Shown: positions 11,834 to 22,520 of the stretch, piece after piece | How positions within the stretch are numbered: position 1 is the first letter of the stretch | Layout: each line of letters begins with the position of its first letter | Source: Malachius bipustulatus | Lineage: Eukaryota; Arthropoda; Insecta; Coleoptera; Melyridae | DNA: 64,000 bases | Direction: 5' to 3' | Assembly (NCBI GenBank): GCA_910589415.1 | Contig: OU342630.1 | Span: 65,840,186-65,904,185, forward strand | Made by a program: the position numbers and the translations under genes | The notes under the pieces: generated by a model | The model's input: the letters and a program-made list of their open reading frames with translations, nothing else | What the model was told of the DNA's origin: nothing | Databases searched by the model: none

Positions 11834-13335
11834 TTATCATGCACATCAGTTGTCAAAATTAGAAGCTAATCCTGCAAATTTACAATGAATATCGTTTTGT
11901 TCTGAGCGCTATAATAGGAAAGTGCAAAAGTTTGTTTTATTGCAGAATTTTCCAATTAATTTTTCAAGAAACTCATAATTATTTTCGCAGACCTAATTAC
12001 TGAAAATATCAAGGAGTAATTTATTTTGTAGTTTGGATAAGCAAATGTCACCTCAGATAGCACCAAAACCCGAGCCAAAACCTGACAATTGGATAACAAA
12101 AATCATCCTTACAGATTTATACGAAATATGAAACTCTTGAAAAGAAACGTTGGAGGTTATTAAATTTATATAAGCCCCATTATGGAAACATATTTTCCAA
12201 CTCAATGTGATATTTTTCTTTTCAAGGACACGTCTATCCGTATCCATTTTAAATTATACCTTCAGTAAAACTTGATAGGTACTTCATAGTTTTAATTTTT
12301 CGACAAGCGCATTTACCTATCGATAAAAGCTAACACGTATTTTGATTTACTGCATCTCCTTTATTTTCCTCACTGCAGCACTGTACTGTAAACTAGCATC
12401 TTTCTTTGGATAATTTATTTGCAATTATATTCCGAAATGTGGTAAAAAAGATGACTTATTAAAGGTAAAGGTTTGCAAGAAATTATGTAGGCTACCAGTT
12501 AAAAATCTTTTACTTTTCAATATAAATGATAATAACTCCTATAAAAAACTTTCGACATAAAAGTAATTGGTTTCAGAAAGCCTGAAATATTTAACACGTA
12601 TCTTCCTGTGTAATGAAGTAGTCGTATTATGGATATATAAATAACGAAATAATCGCTGTGGAAGATATTTCCGTAGTCAAAGATTTATTATTCAAGTTAA
12701 TCATCTGGAAGTTGAGGGGAATGCAGGAGTATTCAGCCCTGATTTCAAACCTTAACCTTTTCGGAGGTCGGTCTCCATTATTCCAGGCGTTCTGAAGCTA
12801 CGAGTCGATCCAGTAACTGATCACCTTGTAAATTATAAACAGCTCATGAAAAGCGGATTATCAACCCTGAAACGAGGCATCTTGCTACTAAAATTTCTGA
12901 AAATAAAGTGCCTCTTGTTTGTTTTTTATTACCTACTTACGAAAGCCAGGTTTCTAAACATCGCTGCTGCTTTGTGCACGAGAAACTAGGATTTTTGCTT
13001 GCATATAGATTTGGTAAATTGTATGCAGGCACTCTGTAGGTATACAATACGAGCTGCATATTAAAAAGGAAGTTAACGCTAATTGCCATTAAAACTAAAA
13101 GAGCAATTTTGTTTTGTTTGATAGAGTTGCTCATTTTAACAATCATAATAGTTTGAATTTAATTAGTGAAGTAGGATTCAAATTACCGTTATTAAATTCC
13201 TAATAATTAATCTCATTATGTACTTGTTTATGGGTGTATTAGTGAAAGTACTTTGCTGTATTTTTATTATTATTATTATTTTTTGATTCGAGAAGTTTTG
13301 CTTTGGATGAAGCATTATCAATGTTTAATATCAAA
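11834..13335. other. AT-rich stretch, nothing recognised
   Basis: Open frames at 12053-12247 and 12937-13146 (minus) are low-complexity. An (ATT)n microsatellite lies at about 13264-13283. Nothing else was supported. Confidence 0.5.
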
Positions 13336-13576
13336 GGCCGCTTGTTCAATTCCATTTCAAGCAGCCTTCAACTGAACTGAAGTTCACCGCTATCAAACAG
13401 AGAATTTCGGTTTAAATATGGTAATGAAATGCATTAGAACTGGCAAGGCCAGGACCCCCTTTCTTAGTTCTAATTCATTTTACTGCTTTATTTTGATCAA
13501 AGTTAGTTCATCGCTTAGTGACGGTGATCTTCAGTTTGGTTGAACGTTGTTTGGACTTGGATTGAACAAGCGGACC
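13336..13576. mobile_element. MITE-like inverted repeat, 241 bp
   Basis: The left end GGCCGCTTGTTCAATT and right end ATTGAACAAGCGGACC form inverted arms of roughly 58 bp that keep about three quarters identity through 'aactgaactgaagttcacc'. The interior lacks an open frame. Size and structure fit a non-autonomous DNA transposon. I could not define a target-site duplication. Confidence 0.55.
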
Positions 13577-15171
13577 TTAGAAGATAATGAAAAGAATTAG
13601 AGGGAAACTTAGCTCTCTATCGCAACAATTTTCTTTCCACCGATTATTGCATTCTATGGTCGAACAGATTTAAGAATCCGGAGATGAAGACTTGGTCAAT
13701 ATACCGGCACACAACTTCATGCTACAGTAAAAAATAATATATACAGGTCTAAATATTCCATGGATATGGAGCAACCCCAGATTTCTTAGGTCAAAATAAG
13801 GCGATCGGACAAAACTTTCCTCTGTCCAAAAAGCTTTGTTTGTCCGTGGATGAGCTTCAAAAGGTTTATTGAAATTTTTTAGTTTTTAGAATTAGACCGA
13901 AATTCTTTTATCCCGCAGGCTAAACGGCCGGTTTTGATTTGGTTTTGAATCGGGAAAAGAAATTACACCTGGAATCGGCTCATTTTATGTCTCTTTTGAA
14001 TATATTAATTTTCCCCCTTCCTCGCTTCACTGAACAGCTGTCATTTTGTCAAAATGGTAACAAAAAAATGGTTTTTCACTAATTTTCTGAGTGGTTTTAC
14101 TGGAAAAAGGTTCATATAAAAATTGAAGATAATAAAATTTACGATCGAAAAAATTTTTAGATTTTTTGTTGGAATAATATTTTCAGAATTGTCAAGACAA
14201 ATCACTTATCTTTTCAAATTCTCGCAACTTACTGACGCTATCCTGCATTATATTCTAATTCGCTAACCACAATGCTTAATTTTCTCATTCGGATTTTTCC
14301 TCACGACAATGGCTTACATCACTGTCACCGTTGACAACTTTACATTTTTTTTTCTTCGATATCGAGGGTTCAAAGCTGTCTTAAAATAGATATAGAAAAA
14401 TAGAAAATGTGGACATTTTTAAATTTTAATTCCTTTTTTATTATTGATAATAAAGTGTGTACCTATACAAAATCACGTAAGCAGTTAATAAATTATTAAT
14501 TAAATTATTTATTAAAAAAATTGTATGGGTTTAGGAAGGGGAAAATTGTTTTGAATTGCCTTCAATATACTTCAATAGTAAAATAATATTAGATTACTTA
14601 TCTACCTAAAGCTAGTGTGGAAAATAAAAAAAGTGAGTCACCTTTTCAAAGACACCTTAATAACACCTAAAAATATTAAAAGTTTCGGCGGTGGAACAAA
14701 ATTTGGGTCAGCATGGATTTCAGAAAACACCAGTAATTCTCTTGTGAGGATTAAGTACCTCATTTGTAGGTAATAATAAAAAAGCTCAAAATAATTAAGA
14801 ATTTCTCCAATTGATTTCTAATTTCCCACATTTAGATCAATAATGATAAATAAAAGGTGCTGAATTTTCTGCAAGAATGATTTTTTTTTAATAATTCGAC
14901 TTTAATAATTAATCCGGAAAACCGCTTAGTCGATTTCTAAAGAATCAAAGAATGAACGCAAAACAAAGCCCGCATCAAACATAATATAACCGAGTCGGCT
15001 TTTATGATATACGCTCCTGAATTAAATATTTTTCCATTAATATCACCTGTAGCAAGCCATAAGGTAGGTACATGATTTTTTAATACTTCCTTTACTTAAG
15101 GTTATTTTGAATGTTGTATAAATAGAATATCAGGTCAGGCTCCGATTTTTTCGTAGACTATACGTAAAAAA
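13577..15171. other. AT-rich stretch, nothing recognised
   Basis: Contains text in the style of foldback arms at 13740-13900 ('atacaggtctaaat', 'ggcgatcggac') without a partner. No gene was supported. Confidence 0.45.
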
Positions 15172-15332
15172 ATACTTATCATTGGTTTTTATGGATTTTT
15201 TTTATCAAATGCGATCGATCAGTTCCAATAGTAATTATTAAAGAACTGTTTATAAAAGTAAATTTGTTCATTTACTGAAGAAATTAAATCAAAAACTGAC
15301 TCTCCAGATTTTTTATAAACCAATGATAAGGG
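15172..15332. repeat. Small imperfect inverted repeat
   Basis: CTTATCATTGGTTT at the left and AAACCAATGATAAG at the right are exact inverted repeats that extend imperfectly to about 30 bp. The interior has its own short hairpin (CAGTTC/GAACTG). Possibly a worn MITE. Confidence 0.4.
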
Positions 15333-15600
15333 GGCAGCCTAGTTTTCGGTATCTTAAGAAGGGTATCGATGACGCCACGGCAACCACCCAGTGAGTTAGT
15401 GTATATTGCACCTCACGTTCCCGACATAGCGACATCCGAACCGGCCGCCGTCGCCGCTTTCATTACCGCGACGCCGATAATGGGGCTTCCCTACCCATAA
15501 ATACCGGATTACCGCAAGCCGGGAAGGGGGTAACGCGATACCTCAATACCACCAGCCAGAGGCCCAACATTCGATTACTCTGATTCCACACACCGAATCT
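15333..15600. promoter_or_regulatory. GC-rich island, candidate enhancer or small exon
   Basis: An abrupt GC-rich block in AT-rich surroundings. Homeodomain-type sites are visible on the minus strand: GGTAATCCGG (TAATCC core, Otx/Bicoid type) and ATTTATGGG (Caudal/Abd-B type). The plus strand has an open frame from 15330 to the stop at about 15501 with an ATG at 15369, and GC-rich third positions, but no recognised domain. A compact cluster of such sites is typical of insect developmental enhancers. That reading is inference. Confidence 0.35.
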
Positions 15601-16239
15601 TAATATTATGTGACAGGTCGGTGTCCCTTATTTGACGGTGGTGACTCGGCATCGGGATATCATTACAAGGCGATTCTTTGAGTTTTATTGGTTAGGTATA
15701 CAAGGTGATTCACTTTCTCCTTGTTGTACGAATTTTTTTTTTATTTCTTGCTGTCTTTTGCAGCGGTGCCGAAAAAATGTGACTTTCCAAATAAAATGCA
15801 ATTTCTGCCAAAAGTTACAGGCAAGGTACAAAATTCTTGATGTTATTGTGATGTAAATTTACAAAAAAAAAAAATACATTAGTGAATTTTTGCTGTGTAG
15901 TTTAACTTTTAAAAATGATTGTAATAGTAGAAATAAGTAATTGTCTCGTTCCCGATATCCAATTTGTAAAATTCTGATGAGTAATCTGCGCTTTTCTTAT
16001 TTTTTTGCTTTTAGAAACAACGACAACAAATACCTAAAACTAATAAGGCAAACCTGAGGATTGTATATTATCATTTATACCTAATAAATTTAGAACATGT
16101 TATAAAAAAGGACAACATAAAATATATGTTACAAATGCCTTAATAAAGAAGTTTTTCTCCAAATATAAAAAAAAACAACCCTTTATTTATATTCTTTCGC
16201 GCCGGATGAACAATGATAGGTAAATAAATAAAGATATAA
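15601..16239. other. AT-rich stretch, nothing recognised
   Basis: A 74-codon open frame (15632-15856) runs through it without a domain. Nothing else seen. Confidence 0.5.
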
Positions 16240-16520
16240 CGTTGTCATGTTTCTGCAGTGGATACAGGGAGAATATGTGTACTGAAGGGATGGTTGTGAT
16301 ATATCGAGCTGCAGTGGTGTCAATAACTAAGAGTCATCGCGTTTGATATCCACCCTAAACTGGCAATATCTCCAGGTGGGGTAGCGTTTTGGCAGCTAAG
16401 CGGATAGCGTGTGCATATTCGTTGCCAGCATCCCCTTACGGGACAAGGGCGGCCGCGATATCACACCTATAAAGGCTAAATCATTCCCCTGTGTGACCAT
16501 TTGGCACAACTGTCACAAAG
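16240..16520. promoter_or_regulatory. GC-rich island, candidate enhancer
   Basis: A GC-rich block with TTTGATATC (TCF/LEF type, about 16342), CCAGGTGG (E-box of the Snail/bHLH type, about 16374) and GCGGCCGCG near 16450. It has no open frame of note on either strand. Its sharp contrast with the flanks suggests selection against AT drift, but function is inference. Confidence 0.35.
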
Positions 16521-16978
16521 CCTGAACTTAGATTTACGTGGAGATGAGAATAGGTTTATGCGAGGGAAGTTTTGGAAAGATTTTCCACAGTGTCCGACGT
16601 GAAATTATGATTGATTGATACATGAAACAAATTTTAAAGTTGTAATAAGAAGATCTTTTCTTGGTTCTTATAAAAAATGATACTATGGAAATTTTTGCCA
16701 CCTGAAATAGTTATATATTTCCCTATTTATATATCGCTCAGTAATTTTATTTATGTATTCATTTACTACAAAAATTTTATTTGAAAATTACAAAATTACA
16801 AATTGAAAAGTTGACATGCAAATGAGATGGTTACTTTAGATTTTAAGTAAGTAGTTGAAGTACTCCTTTATCTTTGGAAGCAGGCAGAAAATATAATTGA
16901 CGAATGGTAACGCGAGGAAGTATTTTTGCATATGTAGCTGACAAATTTGGTTGATTTAATATATCAACTAAAATTGTA
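16521..16978. other. AT-rich spacer before the retrotransposon tail
   Basis: No feature recognised. The last bases (TAAAATTGTA) resemble the TTAAAATATA text beyond the other end of the retrotransposon, a weak candidate target-site duplication. Confidence 0.4.
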
Positions 16979-17026
16979 TTTTTTTTTTTTTTTTATTGAA
17001 AATGCACATGCACTGCAGGGAAATCC

Positions 17027-18780
17027 CTATGACGCTCTGGGAGCGGTGCATGAGCGGAGATATCGATTCACGTTGGCCTTGAATCTCTGTAAGTTGTATA
17101 CTTCGGGAAACACGCCCTTTGGAATGCTATTCTAAAGTGATGCTGTTCTATACATAAAAGAAGTCTGAAATAGGGTGGTACGAGGTGTAACGAGCTGAAC
17201 CTGATACGGATGAGCGTCTGCGGCTCGACGTGTATTTCTGCCCGGTCTTGTTCTTGGTGGGATCAAGCTGGCTACGTCTTTTGAACACTTTCCATTAAAA
17301 TATCTGTAAAACAGACTCAGGTCAGCTACTCTTCTTCGATGTTCGAGAGTGTCTAAATTTTTTGTCAAATCTGGGTCCCCAATCAAGCGGATGGCTCTTT
17401 TCTGAATAGAGTCGAGTAGTCTCAGCGTATGTTTGGGAGCCGAGCTCCAAACATGTGAGCAGTATTCCAAGGATGGTCGGATTTGAGCCTTGTATAAGAG
17501 GAGAAGCTGTTGTGATGTATAAAATTTCTTCGTGCGGAAGAGTGTTCCAAGTTTTTGAGAAGCACTCTTCGCCAGACCAGCAACATGATCATGCCAAGAC
17601 ATGTTCGCTCCGAGGCTCACTCCAAGTAAACGAAGAGATGACGCTGGGGTAAGAGAGTGTCCCGCCATCATCATGTCTGGCTCCAAAACGTTGGTCTTTT
17701 TGGAGAAGATGACTGCTTGGGTTTTTCCAGCATTGAATTGGACTTGGTTTCTATCGCCCCAAGTTAGAATGTCCTGCAAGTCATTGTTAAGTATGGCAAC
17801 TTCTTGCTCCCTGCGAGTCTGTGCGTCGATGGCAGATGTTCGCGCGTCTAACGTATAAGAAGATATGAGGGTACTGTCGTCGGCAAAACTGTATATTGGA
17901 TTTTTTGTAGTTTCAAGCAAGTCGTTTATGAATATTAGAAAAAGAGTCGGAGATAAAATGGATCCCTGAGGCACACCGGCATTGATGGAAAAGGTCTCAG
18001 AAAGAACTCCATCGACTGCCACCTGTAATGAACGATCTCCGAGATAACTCGCAAGCCACAAGCAGAATTTCTCGGGCATGCCATAGGCCTGCAGTTTTGC
18101 CAACAGTCCGCCATGCCAAACACGGTCGAAAGCTCTAGAAATATCAAGCGCAACCCCTCGAGACTCCCCATGGTGTTCGATTGCGCCGTTCCACAGCTCG
18201 GTGACGTAAGTGAGGAGGTCACCAGTTGACCTCTGTTTACGGAATCCGTATTGGCGGTCGCTGATTATGTTAGCTCCTTCCAAGTATTTTAAAAGATGTT
18301 GGTTAATAGCTTTCTCCATAATCTTGGATATTACTGAAAGCAGTGCCACTGGTCGATAGTTACTTGGTATAGTCTTTTTGCCTTTCTTGGGAATAGGTTG
18401 GATCCGTGCACCTTTCCAACAAGAAGGAAATATTCCCTTTTTATACGACAAGTTGAAAAGTCGGCAGAAAACAGATGACAGCTCAGTGGCGCATTTTTTT
18501 AGTACGATAACAGGTACGTCATCGGGCCCAGAAGCTTTGTTTGGGTCTAAGGCTAACATAATGCTCTTTATGACCCGCTGTCGGAAAACAATATCTGACA
18601 TTTTGGTCTCCACGGAAGGGATCATTGGCGGAGTTCTTCCATGAAAGTCGACGGAAGAGTATGAAGAAAACACTCCCGCCAACAAGTTCGCCTTCTCAGT
18701 AGCCGTGGATGCGATAGTCCCATCTGTCCGTGTAAGTGGTGGAATCGTGGATCTGGTGAAGTTCTGGCTGACTGCCTTAG
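17027..18780 (-). pseudogene. Retrotransposon reverse transcriptase region
   Basis: A long frame (18685-17132, extendable upstream to about 18780) carries the RT blocks in order: 'IPKKGKK...NYRPVALLSV', 'DISRAFDRVWHGGLL', 'AGVPQGSILSPTLF', the catalytic FADD in YSFADDSTL, and the thumb/C-terminal 'LRLLGVSL' and 'SLEYCSHVW' motifs. It copies the element RNA at a nicked target. A TAG at 17134-17132 replaces a Trp codon that is intact in the copy at 63431-63784. Beyond it the frame continues to the natural stop at 17029-17027. The clade is CR1/Jockey group, not fixed further. Confidence 0.93.
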
Positions 18781-19767
18781 TTTAGTTACAGACCAAAAAG
18801 ATTTCGAACCGTTAGGGCAGGAGAGAAGTTTGTTCCTAATTCTTTGGTTGTGAGTTTCCTTGGTTTGATCTATTATTTCTTTGCATCTGTTTCGAGCAAG
18901 GATGAAATTGTGATGGTTTATGCCGTTGGGGCTCTCTCGCCATTGGCGAAAAGCCAGTTGTTTGGAGGCGACAGCTTCCTTGCATCTTTTGTTGAACCAA
19001 GGTTTGCTGTTTGAGGGCTGTTTTTTTGAAAAGGGAATGTAGGCTTCCATGCCTGTTAGGATGACTTGAGCAACTTCCCTAGCACAAACAGATGGATCAT
19101 TAGAGCCGAAACAAACACTCCTCCATGGAAAATCTCGATAATATTCCCTGAGTTCTTCCCATTTAGCAGATCTGTAGTGCCAGACTACACGAGGTTTACT
19201 TGCTTCTTTAACACTAGTAATTGGTAGGACACAAGATGTTGAGACGAGTTTATGATCTGAGGAACCTAGTGGGGCTTTCACCGTGATAGTATACATTTGA
19301 GGGTTCGTGGTCAAAAACAGATCCAACAGGCTAGCGAATTCTCCCTCGCGATCGGGAATGCGTGTTGGTTCATCAACGAGCTGGGTAAAACCACAGCTGA
19401 TCGCAAACGATTCCGCTTCACGGCCTTCTTCGTCAGTGAAGTTTGAGTATTTAAGCCAGTTGATGTTATGTACATTAAAATCACCCAAGATGGATATCTC
19501 AGCTTTGGGGTAGTTTATCTGTATGAATTCAACAGTTTTTGTGAGGGACAAAAAAAGTGTCCTATACTGTGTATCGCTGGGTGGTCGGTATAAACAACAG
19601 ATAAATCTCGTCGTTTGTCGGTCTGTTATCCTAAGCCACATGACGTCAAAGTCATTGGGCTCAAAGTCTTCCTCACGTTGGCAGGAGAGGTCACTTCTGA
19701 CAAAAATGCCAATTCCGAAGTTACGTCTAAATCGGGAATGAAAGTCATATCCTGGATATGGTACATG
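18622..19767 (-). pseudogene. Retrotransposon endonuclease domain, N-terminus missing
   Basis: The open frame begins directly after a TGA at 19770-19768 and shows the C-terminal half of an EEP-family endonuclease: YRPP, then ILGDFNVHNINW, then SLLDLFLTT and SSDHKLV (the catalytic SDH). GDFN and SDH motifs in this order are diagnostic for the endonuclease of CR1/Jockey/R1-type elements. The first 60-70 residues, including the early Asn and Glu of the active site, are absent. No start codon belongs to this frame; the internal Met at 19641 is not a true start. The frame leaves the correct reading at about 18785 and continues as nonsense to 18622. Confidence 0.9.
18777..18786 (-). other. Frameshifting 5-bp tandem duplication
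   Basis: The plus strand reads TTAGTTTAGT, two exact TTAGT units, where the endonuclease and reverse transcriptase frames part. Counting one unit only would bring both frames into register. This is a typical replication-slippage lesion and marks the copy as inactive. Confidence 0.75.
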
Positions 19768-19784
19768 TCAGGTTAAAATATACA

Positions 19785-20716
19785 TACAGGGTGAGGCGCA
19801 AAAACCTTAGGGCATTTTTCTATGAAGAAGTGTTATTGGGAGTATAGAGGTCTAAAAATTTGTACGTGTATGATTTCAATTTTGATGAGCTGAACTAAAA
19901 TATTTACAACCCCATAACTAACACTTCCGGTTATACCTTTCACTTTCTTATTTTAAATTAGACACCCTGTAAGATTATTACACTTTCACATTGCCTAAAA
20001 AGATGTAATAAAAATGGTATTTATACTCTTTTAAAACTTTCAATTAAAAATTAATAGGTACTTTTAAAAAACGTAGTATCCACTTAAATGCATATCCCTG
20101 GACCGTGGACACAGGAAACACGGAGAAATTTTGTTTTTGAAATCATCTTTTTTTTATTATTATTTTTTTTATAAGATAGGTATAACAACACCAACAAAAA
20201 AATTCTAAATCAAGCACATTTTCTAACATCTAAACTAAGGATTTTTTTTCTCATATTTCTTGCTTTGTCTATAGGGATTTGCAATTAAGTGGATTCTATT
20301 TTTTTTTTTCGAAAGCCAATCAAGATACGAAGAGAAGTCTAGAATCACAAAAGTTTTATTTTTAGTGGCGTGATCTGAAATTTAAAATAAAATTTAAAAA
20401 AAAGTCATTGGCGTAGTTTTTTCAAAATAAAAATCGTTGAGATGCTTACCGGGATGCCATGAACTTTATAATTTTAATCTATTCAGGGTTAAATAACCCC
20501 TTACTACTACAGCAAATGAAACTACCAAATTTCAACAATATTGGGTAAAGTATACCTATCCAAGATATTTGCAAAAAAGATGATTTTTTAATAAAACTAA
20601 CACCCTGTATCTCAAAAATAAAGCGTTTTCGAGCAATACTTTATAGAAAAAATACAATTATTTTACGTGCTCTATCGTTTGCCAAAGTTATGAGCATACA
20701 AACTGGAACACCCCGT
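19785..20716. repeat. Mosaic of foldback-type arms
   Basis: TACAGGGTGAGGCG at 19785, CACCCTGTAAG at 19972, CACCCTGTATC at 20602 and CACCCCGTATAG at 20705 are terminus motifs of the foldback class. The ends do not pair with each other, so this looks like broken arms of several elements. GCGTTTTCGAGC at 20623 is the recurrent internal motif of the class. Confidence 0.5.
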
Positions 20717-20858
20717 ATAGTTATTCAATAGCAGACTTATTTTATATTGAACTCGTTTAGCATTAAAATGTAGAATTTAATAATTATTATACCGACGAGG
20801 GTTTAATTGAAAAGGATTAAATGAAAAAGGGTTTACCTTCAATTATCATTCCATTTTA

Positions 20859-22083
20859 ATGATAGAGTGTCCAAGCGTCCTACCGGCAGTACGCGCTGTC
20901 CTGCTAGCAGTACCAAATTCAGACACCGTTGTTTTTAATGGGATCTCGACCTCCCTGAAGGACGAAATACTCACCATTGATTCCGTGGTAAAATTTTGCC
21001 TATTTGATGTGCAAGTCTCAACTCGTTAGGACTTTTAGTAACAAAGATACGAGGTGAAGTATAATTTATTCATCAGTGTACGCAGTTACAGCGGCGTGTA
21101 AAGTACCCATCTGTGCATAATAGGTACAAATAGTATGTCTACAAAATTCTTATCATATTGATGATAGAGTCAGCACAAAAGCGACCAATTTTGATAAAAA
21201 ACCCAATTACCAATGGTGTAAGTCAGTGTTTGGAGAAAATTATTTAAGGGCGGAGTGATATGGAACTATAACGAACATAATTGGGTCTGTTGCTACCGTT
21301 CTATGGGATCTCGATAATGAGAAAATGAAAATTGATATTAAATTGCTGAAAAAACATGATAAGTAGACAATGTATAAAAGAGTACATAATATGTAATAAA
21401 ATAATAAAATTAGTTCGGAGCTTGAAAATAACTTATATATAGAAATAGCAAATAATAATAGTTCGGTATTACACGCTACAGGCTACGTATCGCTAGTTTA
21501 TTATAGGTTAGGTATTTTACGTTTACTACACCTATGGAACATTCTCCGCTCGTATCGCGCTGAAATCCTCGCAACGTTGCCACATACAAGTCGTTCTCCA
21601 GATTCTCCTCCACTAAGTGAGGTCATTGGTCAGTGTAGGTATTTTTTTCCTTAATAAAATTTCAAGAAAATGAAAGAAGTCAGGTAAGGAAAAAATTCAT
21701 TTTCTTGAAATTTCAGGGAAAAAATACGTACCCTGACCAATGATCTCACTTAGTGGAAGAGGTAGAACGACTTGTATGTGGCAACGTTGCGAGGATTTTA
21801 GCGCGATACGAGCGGAGAATTTTATTTTATATTTTAAAGAATGTTCTTGTTTTTTTTATGAATAAATACTCAGTAAACTAGATTTTTATTTCTTAAAAAT
21901 AAAAAATTAATCATCTAACCCGCCCATGGTATGTTCTTCTGTACTGCCGGAAGCTTTCCACGTCCTTCTGGCAGGACATTTCATATTTAAAAATAGCGTA
22001 CTGCCAGCAGGACTGACGGGTTTGTCCAACTGTCCTTCAGGAAGCTCCTTCCAGCAGGACAGATGCCTGGACGTTCTATCATT
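20859..22083. mobile_element. Inverted-repeat element with internal palindrome
   Basis: The outer ends AATGATAGAGTGTCC (20859) and its near complement (GGACGTTCTATCATT, ending 22083) define a 1.2-kb unit. Both subterminal zones carry several copies of a short motif of the form CTG(C)(C/T)(A/G)GCAGGAC/GTACTGCC. The interior has no sizeable open frame. A separate 280-bp palindrome sits at 21541-21820. It resembles a non-autonomous DNA transposon with subterminal repeats, possibly hosting a second one. Confidence 0.5.
21541..21820. repeat. 280-bp long-armed palindrome
   Basis: Arms of about 130 bp run from ATTCTCCGCTCGTATCGCGC to its exact complement at 21801-21820, with few mismatches and a short centre around 'gaaagaagtcagg'. 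As RNA it would form a long hairpin, and as DNA a cruciform. No open frame. Probably a MITE nested in the larger inverted-repeat unit. Confidence 0.8.
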
Positions 22084-22149
22084 AACCTACCTACATATTC
22101 TTATACAAGATTGAAGCTCTTGAATAATAAATCAGCTTAGAATTTCAAC

Positions 22150-22520
22150 AGCTATATTAGGACCTAGTAGTACAAGCTGACCATGACAAGCAGACAGGCT
22201 ACCAGACATCTCCCTTTCCTCCCGATCCCCCACCTGATGACGATCGACATTCTACCCCTAACGAGTCACCCCTTTAGAAAGGCCGTGAAGCCGACACCGT
22301 CCAATTAATTCTTAGTTAGTCATCGGCACGTGATGACTCAAAAATGAGAACTCTTGATGAGTGTCCAGGGGAGATGGAGAGAAGGGGAGGGTCGCTAATC
22401 GGCTAATTGGCACGTACTAGGTGCTAGAGTACCGGGGTTGTTTTATTATTTATTCACACACGTATACGTGTACGTCTGGAGGGCCAATCAGAAAACGGGG
22501 GTAGTTGGATTTTAATATTT
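22150..22520. promoter_or_regulatory. GC-rich island with E-box/AP-1 pair, candidate enhancer
   Basis: CACGTG (22327-22332) is followed after one base by TGACTCA (22334-22340), with CCAATTAATTC (homeodomain core) just upstream and CACCTG E-boxes further left. A 14-bp perfect palindrome ACACGTATACGTGT lies at 22458-22471. Composition contrasts sharply with the flanks. Enhancer function is inference; no coding frame stands out. Confidence 0.4.

Larger units (their letters stand above)
16979..19770 (-). mobile_element. CR1/Jockey-type non-LTR retrotransposon, 5'-truncated
   Basis: Read on the minus strand, an apurinic endonuclease region (19767-18622) is followed by a reverse transcriptase region (about 18780-17027), a very short 3' end and a poly-A tail (T run at 16979-16994). 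The element is dead. Its 5' end stops inside the endonuclease domain at about 19767, a 5-bp tandem duplication breaks the frame at 18777-18786, and a nonsense codon lies at 17134-17132. 5' truncation and an A tail are hallmarks of target-primed reverse transcription. Immediately beyond the truncated end lies a TACAGGGTG repeat (19785). A second 3' fragment is at 63431-63784. Confidence 0.92.

Noticed and set aside
17455..18644. Plus-strand frames over the retrotransposon (17455, 17601, 18378) and the minus-strand frame 17935-18222
   Set aside because: They overlap the convincing reverse transcriptase frame and are its shadows.
16969..19782. TAAAATTGTA / TTAAAATATA as a firm target-site duplication of the retrotransposon
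   Set aside because: The match is imperfect and A/T-only, so it could be chance.
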